Of a DNA stretch of 9,924 nt, positions 6,202-9,924 are shown one piece after another (position 1 is the first letter of the stretch; every line of letters begins with the position of its first letter). The position numbers were made by a program, and so were the translations under genes. Origin of the DNA: 4572-123 sp002084545 (GTDB lineage Bacteria; Desulfobacterota; Desulfobacteria; Desulfobacterales; 4572-123); NCBI GenBank assembly GCA_029939715.1, contig JAOZSJ010000125.1:1-9924 (forward strand). The letters are read 5' to 3'. Under the pieces are notes generated by a model that was given only the letters and a program-made list of their open reading frames with translations, made no database searches and was not told the DNA's origin.

Positions 6202-7110
6202 ATGGCTGAAACTGATTATTATAAGATACTCGGGGTTGCAAAAAGCGCTTCAGATACCGAAATAAAAAAGGCGTATCGAAAGCTTGCCATGAAATACCAC
6301 CCGGATCACAGCAAGGGGGATAAATCCGCGGAAGAAAAATTCAAGCATATCAGTGAAGCATATGCTGTATTGAGTGATGCGGAAAAGCGCCGTCAGTATG
6401 ATACTTTTGGCTCTGCCGGCTTTCATCAACGCTACTCCCAGGAAGATATTTTTCAAAATTTTGATTTTTCCAACATCTTCAGCGAATTTGGTTTTGGAAA
6501 GCCGGGACGAGGCGGCGGCATGCGTTTTTCCTTTGGCGGAGGCGGTCCTTTCGGCGGAGGAAGGAGTCGGGGCCGGCAGGCCCGGCCAAAAGGCTCCGAC
6601 ATAACCTATGAACTGCCCCTGACGCTGGGGGAAATCGCCGCGGGTACCACCAAAACAGTAACTCTGCAGCATCAGGGAGCCGCCGAAACAGTATCCGTGA
6701 AAATCCCCGCGGGAATGATCTCGGGCAAGAAAGTGCGTCTGGCCGGCAAGGGGCATGAAAGTCCCTACGGGGGTTCCGCCGGAGATCTTTATATCCAGGC
6801 CAGGGTTCTGCCCGACCCGCTTTTTCGAAGTGAAGAGTATGATCTTTTTATTGATCGTGAAATTAAATTGAGCGAGGCACTTCTTGGTACGCGGATTGCA
6901 TTTCCCACCCTTGACAACAAAGAGATGACCCTGAAAGTTCCCCCGGGGACAAGGCACAGGACAAAAATGCGTCTGGCAGGCCATGGCCTTCCCCGCATCG
7001 ATAAATCCGGAAGGGGGGATCTCTATGTCGTTATTCAGGTTGCAATGCCCCGCAACTTGACCGATGAACAAAAAAAACTTGTTGAAAAAATGGCGGATGC
7101 CGGCCTATAG
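6202..7110 (+). CDS. DnaJ-like type II cochaperone (CbpA/DjlA-like J-protein)
   Basis: This Hsp40 cochaperone would deliver substrates to DnaK and stimulate its ATPase. It has 302 residues. The J-domain (about 4-70) carries the essential HPD at 33-35, in KYHPDHSKGD. A Gly/Phe-rich linker covers about 70-125. Two beta-sandwich substrate-binding domains follow: about 131-202, including VKIPAGMISGKKVRLAGKG, and about 206-296, including LSEALLGTRIAFPTLD and VPPGTRHRTKMRLAGHG. It has no cysteine at all, so the CxxCxGxG zinc finger of classical DnaJ is absent; this is the type II layout of E. coli CbpA. A GGAG at 6188-6191 lies 10 bases before the ATG. It is 37 bases downstream of mnmG and 3 kb from grpE-dnaK. 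Whether the genome also has a type I DnaJ cannot be told here. Confidence 0.93.
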   Translation: MAETDYYKILGVAKSASDTEIKKAYRKLAMKYHPDHSKGDKSAEEKFKHISEAYAVLSDAEKRRQYDTFGSAGFHQRYSQEDIFQNFDFSNIFSEFGFGKPGRGGGMRFSFGGGGPFGGGRSRGRQARPKGSDITYELPLTLGEIAAGTTKTVTLQHQGAAETVSVKIPAGMISGKKVRLAGKGHESPYGGSAGDLYIQARVLPDPLFRSEEYDLFIDREIKLSEALLGTRIAFPTLDNKEMTLKVPPGTRHRTKMRLAGHGLPRIDKSGRGDLYVVIQVAMPRNLTDEQKKLVEKMADAGL

Positions 7111-7112
7111 AG

Positions 7113-7138
7113 CCTGCCTAAAACGGCAGGTTGTTTTT
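7113..7138 (+). terminator. Intrinsic terminator after the J-protein gene
   Basis: CCTGCC (7113-7118) and GGCAGG (7125-7130) form a 6-bp stem with a TAAAAC loop, followed by TTGTTTTT (7131-7138). It lies 3 bases after the stop codon and closes the mnmG-J-protein unit. Its stem arms are identical to those of the mnmG leader hairpin at 4188-4216. Confidence 0.85.
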
Positions 7139-7163
7139 ATGCAAGCCCCAAGGTAGCATTTTA

Positions 7164-7192
7164 TTGACAATTGTTATGATAAAATGTACCTT
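7164..7192 (+). promoter_or_regulatory. Possible promoter region for hpt
   Basis: A perfect TTGACA (7164-7169) lies in the 169-base AT-rich spacer, but the best -10 at 17 bases (TACCTT, 7187-7192) is poor. A second TTGACT (7203-7208) also lacks a convincing -10. Since a terminator precedes, a promoter is expected between 7139 and 7279. The exact element is uncertain. Confidence 0.3.
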
Positions 7193-7279
7193 TATCCGGA
7201 ATTTGACTGAAGATGGGCCGTTAATTCGATATTTTTATTTAATGTACGAAAAATTATATGATATTACTATATTTTACAT

Positions 7280-7798
7280 ATGCCTGATTTTGTTCCTGTT
7301 CTAAAAAAAGAAGATATCGGTAAGGCTGTTGCTTCCATGGCCCGTAATATTTCAGCGGATTATGTCGACCGGGATCTGACTGTTATAGGTGTTTTAAACG
7401 GCGCTTTTATTTTTATGGCGGATCTTGTGAGGCATTTGAGCATTCCGGTAGAAATTGATTTTGTAAGAGTTGCCAGTTACGGGGCAGGTATTGAATCATC
7501 CGGACGGATTCAACTTACCAAGGATGTTGAAACCAATATCAAGGGCAGAAACCTGTTGATTGTCGAGGATATCATTGATACCGGCCTTACTTTGTCCTAT
7601 TTAACTGATCATTTGAAATCTTTTGGACCGCATTCGATTAAAATTTGTACCCTTATCGACAAGCGTGAACGCCGCAAGACTAAAATTCATGTTGATTATG
7701 CCGGTCACGTGATAAAAAAAGGATACCTGGTGGGCTACGGATTGGATCATGCGGAAAAATATCGGAATTTGCCGGAAATTTATCATCTAAAATTTTAA
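7280..7798 (+). CDS. hpt: Hypoxanthine(-guanine) phosphoribosyltransferase
   Basis: This enzyme makes IMP (and usually GMP) from hypoxanthine or guanine and PRPP in cytoplasmic purine salvage. It has 172 residues, the usual length for a bacterial Hpt. The PRPP-binding signature LLIVEDIIDTGLTL is at 92-105, with the acidic pair E96/D97. LNGAF (39-43) forms the pyrophosphate loop. The flexible-loop region SYGAGIESSGRI (66-77), LIDKRERRK with the purine-contacting lysine K128, and the C-terminal LVGYGLDHAEKYRNLPEIY (150-168) are all in place. No Shine-Dalgarno is visible before the ATG at 7280, and a TGA at 7259-7261 blocks extension upstream, so the start seems right but translation initiation is unusual. 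The zinc-ribbon protein gene begins 16 bases after its stop, so the two probably share a transcript. Confidence 0.95.
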   Translation: MPDFVPVLKKEDIGKAVASMARNISADYVDRDLTVIGVLNGAFIFMADLVRHLSIPVEIDFVRVASYGAGIESSGRIQLTKDVETNIKGRNLLIVEDIIDTGLTLSYLTDHLKSFGPHSIKICTLIDKRERRKTKIHVDYAGHVIKKGYLVGYGLDHAEKYRNLPEIYHLKF

Positions 7799-7814
7799 GC
7801 AGCGAGGATGCATC

Positions 7815-9563
7815 ATGATCATTACCTGTTCAAAATGCGAAACAAGTTTCAATTTGAACGAAAATCTTTTAAAACCATCCGGTTCAAAGGTTCGTTGCTC
7901 AAAGTGTAAATATGTTTTTATCGCTTATCCGCCCGAGCCGCTTGAAGAACCTGCGCAGGTACTGCGAGAAGAACCGCGGATCGCCGGTTTTGACGTTGAC
8001 ACCTCCGCCGAAGATGATGTGGAAAAAATTAAGGAAAATGATGCCCTGCCCGATGATCTGGATTTTTCAGGCGATGAAAATTTTTTCGAAATTGAAAAAG
8101 ATGCCCCTGAAGAACTTGAAGTCGGGGATCTTGATTTTTCCCTGGAAATGGATTCAGACGACACGGAAGATGAGACCGATGCCGGAGACGGGCTTGGTGA
8201 ACTGAGCGAACTTGAACTGCCTGATTCCGATGATTCATTCGAGTCTGATTCCGATCAATTCGGTGACCTTGATTTCAGCCTTGAATCGGAAAGCGATAAA
8301 GAGACGCAGGATGCTGAATCTGTTGAGGATTCCGGAGATATCGATTTGTCGGAACTGGAAAAAATGCTCGATCTGGACGGAATGCCTGACACGAAGGAAC
8401 CCGGACCGGAAACAGAAACGGATGAATTTAAATTTGATTTGGAACCGGAGAAAACGGCCGATACGATAGCTGATGCCGGCGAACAGGCTGAAATTTCAGC
8501 CGAAGAGCTGGATTTATCCGATATCGAAAAAATGCTTGAAATTGATGAGCCGGAAACCATAGCCGGGAGCGAACATGAAGACGAAGATCTTGAATTTGAT
8601 TTTGAGCTTGAGCCGGATCAGATGATAGATTCCGAGGAATCCAAAATTGAATTTGAGCCCGATGAGCTTGATCTTTCGGATCTTCAAGATGTTCTGGAAG
8701 AAGATCAGGTGCCTGAAACGGGAGCTGAAACAGATGATACCGACCTTGAGCTTGATCTTGACTTCAGCCTTGAAGAGGATGAGGCAGATGCCGGAGAAAT
8801 TTCGGATATGGAGATTTCCGAAGTAAGTGAACCGAAGGACAGATTGCAGCCGGATTTTGCAATCGGAGGGGAGGAAGAATCCGCCGATCTGGCTGAAATG
8901 GCCCAAAAAGAGGCGGAACTGGTCAAAACATTTGAAATGGGGGGCCCGGAAAGGGAAACCGAGACTGAAGAGATGGAAACATTTTCGGAAGCCGGGGAAC
9001 ATGATGAACGAGGTGACGGCCTGCCGCCAGTGCCCGCTAAAAAAGGTGTAAGTCTTCCGCTTATTGTTCTGTTGATACTGGCTCTTCTGGCAGGGGGCGT
9101 TTATTTTGTATATACTTATACCGATATCAAGATTCCTTATCTCAGTGAGATGCAAACCCCCGAAGTACAAGATTCCGGTGGATTAAAAATGACGACTTTC
9201 GGTATCAGCAGCCGGTTTGTTGAAAATGAGCATGCCGGACGTTTTTTTGTGATTACCGGAAAGGTGAAAAATGGCTATGCGGATGCCAGGAGTTTTATTA
9301 AAATCAGGGGCAAGTTGTATTCAAAGGGGAAAAAACTGGAAAATGCACAGGCGGTTTTCTGCGGGAACCTGCTGACCAATACCGAACTTGCCGAACTGGA
9401 TGTCGAAGCCATAAAAAAGCGGTTATCCAATCGCAGTGGCGACAACCAGTCCAATGTAAATGTACCTCCGGGTAAAATACTTCCTTTTATGGTGGTTTTC
9501 ACCGAATTGCCGGACAATCTGGAAGAGTATACAATCGAGGTAACGGGGTCCGTTGCTCTGTAA
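7815..9563 (+). CDS. Zinc-ribbon (MJ0042) / DUF3426 single-span membrane protein with long acidic repeat region
   Basis: Function unknown; the layout suggests a membrane-anchored scaffold. It has 582 residues. A zinc ribbon of the MJ0042 type spans 1-36, with C5, C8, C28 and C31. Residues 40-400 are extremely acidic and probably disordered: 25 of the 60 residues at 101-160 are Asp or Glu and none is Lys or Arg. Two short motifs recur there: DLDFS(LE) at 81, 105, 151 and 314, and a DLSxxxxxL motif at 177-188, 232-244 and 285-296. One transmembrane helix (about 412-433) follows PAKK, implying the ribbon and acidic part are cytoplasmic. The rest (about 455-582) resembles DUF3426: FGISSRFV, FFVITGKVKNGY, VNVPPGKILPFMVVF. 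GAGG (7804-7807) lies 7 bases before the ATG. It is encoded 16 bases after hpt. The ribbon-acidic-TM layout recalls myxobacterial GltJ-like proteins, but this is analogy only. Confidence 0.85.
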   Translation: MIITCSKCETSFNLNENLLKPSGSKVRCSKCKYVFIAYPPEPLEEPAQVLREEPRIAGFDVDTSAEDDVEKIKENDALPDDLDFSGDENFFEIEKDAPEELEVGDLDFSLEMDSDDTEDETDAGDGLGELSELELPDSDDSFESDSDQFGDLDFSLESESDKETQDAESVEDSGDIDLSELEKMLDLDGMPDTKEPGPETETDEFKFDLEPEKTADTIADAGEQAEISAEELDLSDIEKMLEIDEPETIAGSEHEDEDLEFDFELEPDQMIDSEESKIEFEPDELDLSDLQDVLEEDQVPETGAETDDTDLELDLDFSLEEDEADAGEISDMEISEVSEPKDRLQPDFAIGGEEESADLAEMAQKEAELVKTFEMGGPERETETEEMETFSEAGEHDERGDGLPPVPAKKGVSLPLIVLLILALLAGGVYFVYTYTDIKIPYLSEMQTPEVQDSGGLKMTTFGISSRFVENEHAGRFFVITGKVKNGYADARSFIKIRGKLYSKGKKLENAQAVFCGNLLTNTELAELDVEAIKKRLSNRSGDNQSNVNVPPGKILPFMVVFTELPDNLEEYTIEVTGSVAL

Positions 9564-9617
9564 GGATCGCACACTTGACTCCCGGTGCGGATAAAATGTC
9601 AAATTGATTTTTATTTC

Positions 9618-9646
9618 TTGACTTACCGGATATGAATTGGTAAAGA
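9618..9646 (+). promoter_or_regulatory. Candidate promoter for tRNA-Met
   Basis: TTGACT (9618-9623) and TAAAGA (9641-9646) are 17 bases apart, giving a start near 9653 and a 5' leader of about 55 bases before the mature tRNA. The -10 is a weak match. Confidence 0.35.
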
Positions 9647-9706
9647 CTTTTTTTCTCAAATTAAAGGATGGTGAACAACCGGCTCTTTAATTAATTGAAA
9701 AATCAT

Positions 9707-9783
9707 GGCGATGTAGCTCAGATGGTCAGAGCATGCGGCTCATATCCGCAGTGTCCGGGGTTCAATTCCCTGCATCGCCACCA
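9707..9783 (+). tRNA. tRNA-Met (anticodon CAT), CCA encoded
   Basis: The full cloverleaf is visible. The acceptor is GGCGATG (9707-9713) with CATCGCC (9773-9779). The D-stem is GCTC/GAGC (9716-9719, 9729-9732). The anticodon stem TGCGG/CCGCA (9734-9738, 9746-9750) closes the loop CTCATAT with CAT at 9741-9743. The T-arm is CGGGG-TTCAATT-CCCTG (9756-9772). Discriminator A9780 is followed by a genomic CCA. The paired G1-C72 and the lack of a GGG/CCC anticodon stem argue against initiator tRNA. Elongator Met is favoured over tRNA-Ile2 (CAT read as lysidine-AT) by general resemblance, but identity elements were not scored. No split or intron is seen. Confidence 0.95.
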
Positions 9784-9792
9784 TTGAAAACA

Positions 9793-9820
9793 AAACCCGC
9801 TGTTATGCAGCGGGTTTTTT
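9793..9820. terminator. Terminator after tRNA-Met, probably bidirectional
   Basis: CCCGCTG (9796-9802) and CAGCGGG (9808-9814) form a perfect 7-bp stem with a TTATG loop, followed by T6 (9815-9820). An A-rich stretch on the left (9787-9795) lets it also serve the minus-strand gene that ends at 9842. Confidence 0.9.
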
Positions 9821-9841
9821 GCTTTAAGGGCTTCATTAAAG

Positions 9842-9924
9842 TTACCGGATACCATGCTTTTTGCGGCGGAGCTTTGTTTTTTTCCTTGCGGCCCGGCGGG
9901 CCTTTTTGCCGGCTTTTTTTTGGG
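9842..9924 (-). CDS. C-terminal end of a highly basic protein, truncated by window edge
   Basis: On the minus strand, 26 codons run in from the edge to a TAA at 9844-9842. The decoded tail is rich in lysine and arginine, including KARRAARKKTKLRRKK, and ends in HGIR. More than half the residues are Lys or Arg, as in tails of ribosomal proteins, RNA helicases or other nucleic-acid-binding proteins; the family cannot be told from this fragment. Support comes from the open frame, a composition typical of such tails, and a terminator correctly placed just beyond the stop. A chance open frame in a short edge fragment remains possible. Confidence 0.5.
   Translation of the reverse strand, partial: QKKAGKKARRAARKKTKLRRKKHGIR

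Noticed and set aside
8514..9170. 218-codon minus-strand frame opposite the zinc-ribbon protein
   Set aside because: It mirrors the acidic GAx-codon-rich region in reverse, giving a Phe/Ile/Lys-rich low-complexity product with no supporting ribosome binding site.
9568..9589. Hairpin CGCAC...GTGCG after the zinc-ribbon gene as a terminator
   Set aside because: The stem has only 5 bp with a 12-base loop and no T-run follows.
9707..9783. Initiator tRNA-fMet interpretation of the CAT-anticodon tRNA
   Set aside because: The acceptor begins with a G1-C72 pair and the anticodon stem lacks the three G-C pairs of initiator tRNA.

Overview
The window looks like a housekeeping stretch of a chromosome, probably from a sulfate-reducer-type deltaproteobacterium (Desulfobacterota, Desulfobacterales-like). 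This is inferred from the proteobacterial DnaK tail (EEVKDDKK), moderate GC with AT-rich spacers, a zinc-ribbon/DUF3426 protein of a kind common in that group, and the tRNA style. No mobile element, CRISPR array or phage gene is visible.

Left edge (1-244): the 3' and central part of a large SRP RNA. It has the conserved S-domain core and, unlike the short 4.5S RNA of most proteobacteria, an Alu-like 5' domain. Its long helix 5 can be traced base by base, and its first nucleotides lie outside the window. A 254-base spacer (245-498) follows with a candidate sigma-70 promoter, then grpE and dnaK (499-3095), the nucleotide-exchange factor and Hsp70. They are transcribed together and closed by a strong hairpin terminator at 3124-3157. 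No hrcA gene and no CIRCE element is visible.

Middle (3220-7138): a convergent minus-strand radical-SAM gene (yhcC/TIGR01212 family) shares that terminator. A compact divergent promoter region then serves mnmG (tRNA U34 modification) and a DnaJ-like type II cochaperone (CbpA-like, no zinc finger), ending in a terminator at 7113-7138. The Hsp70 system is therefore split, with grpE-dnaK in one unit and a J-protein in another 3 kb away.

Right (7139-9924): hpt (purine salvage) and, 16 bases later, a 582-residue single-span membrane protein. The latter has an N-terminal CxxC...CxxC zinc ribbon, a very long acidic region with two recurring short motifs, and a C-terminal DUF3426-like domain. An elongator-type tRNA-Met(CAT) with encoded CCA and its own terminator follows. 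The last 83 bases hold the end of a minus-strand gene for a very basic protein.

Most of the content is conventional. The items most worth a second look are the large SRP RNA, the repeat-bearing acidic zinc-ribbon protein, and the overlapping divergent promoters between yhcC and mnmG.
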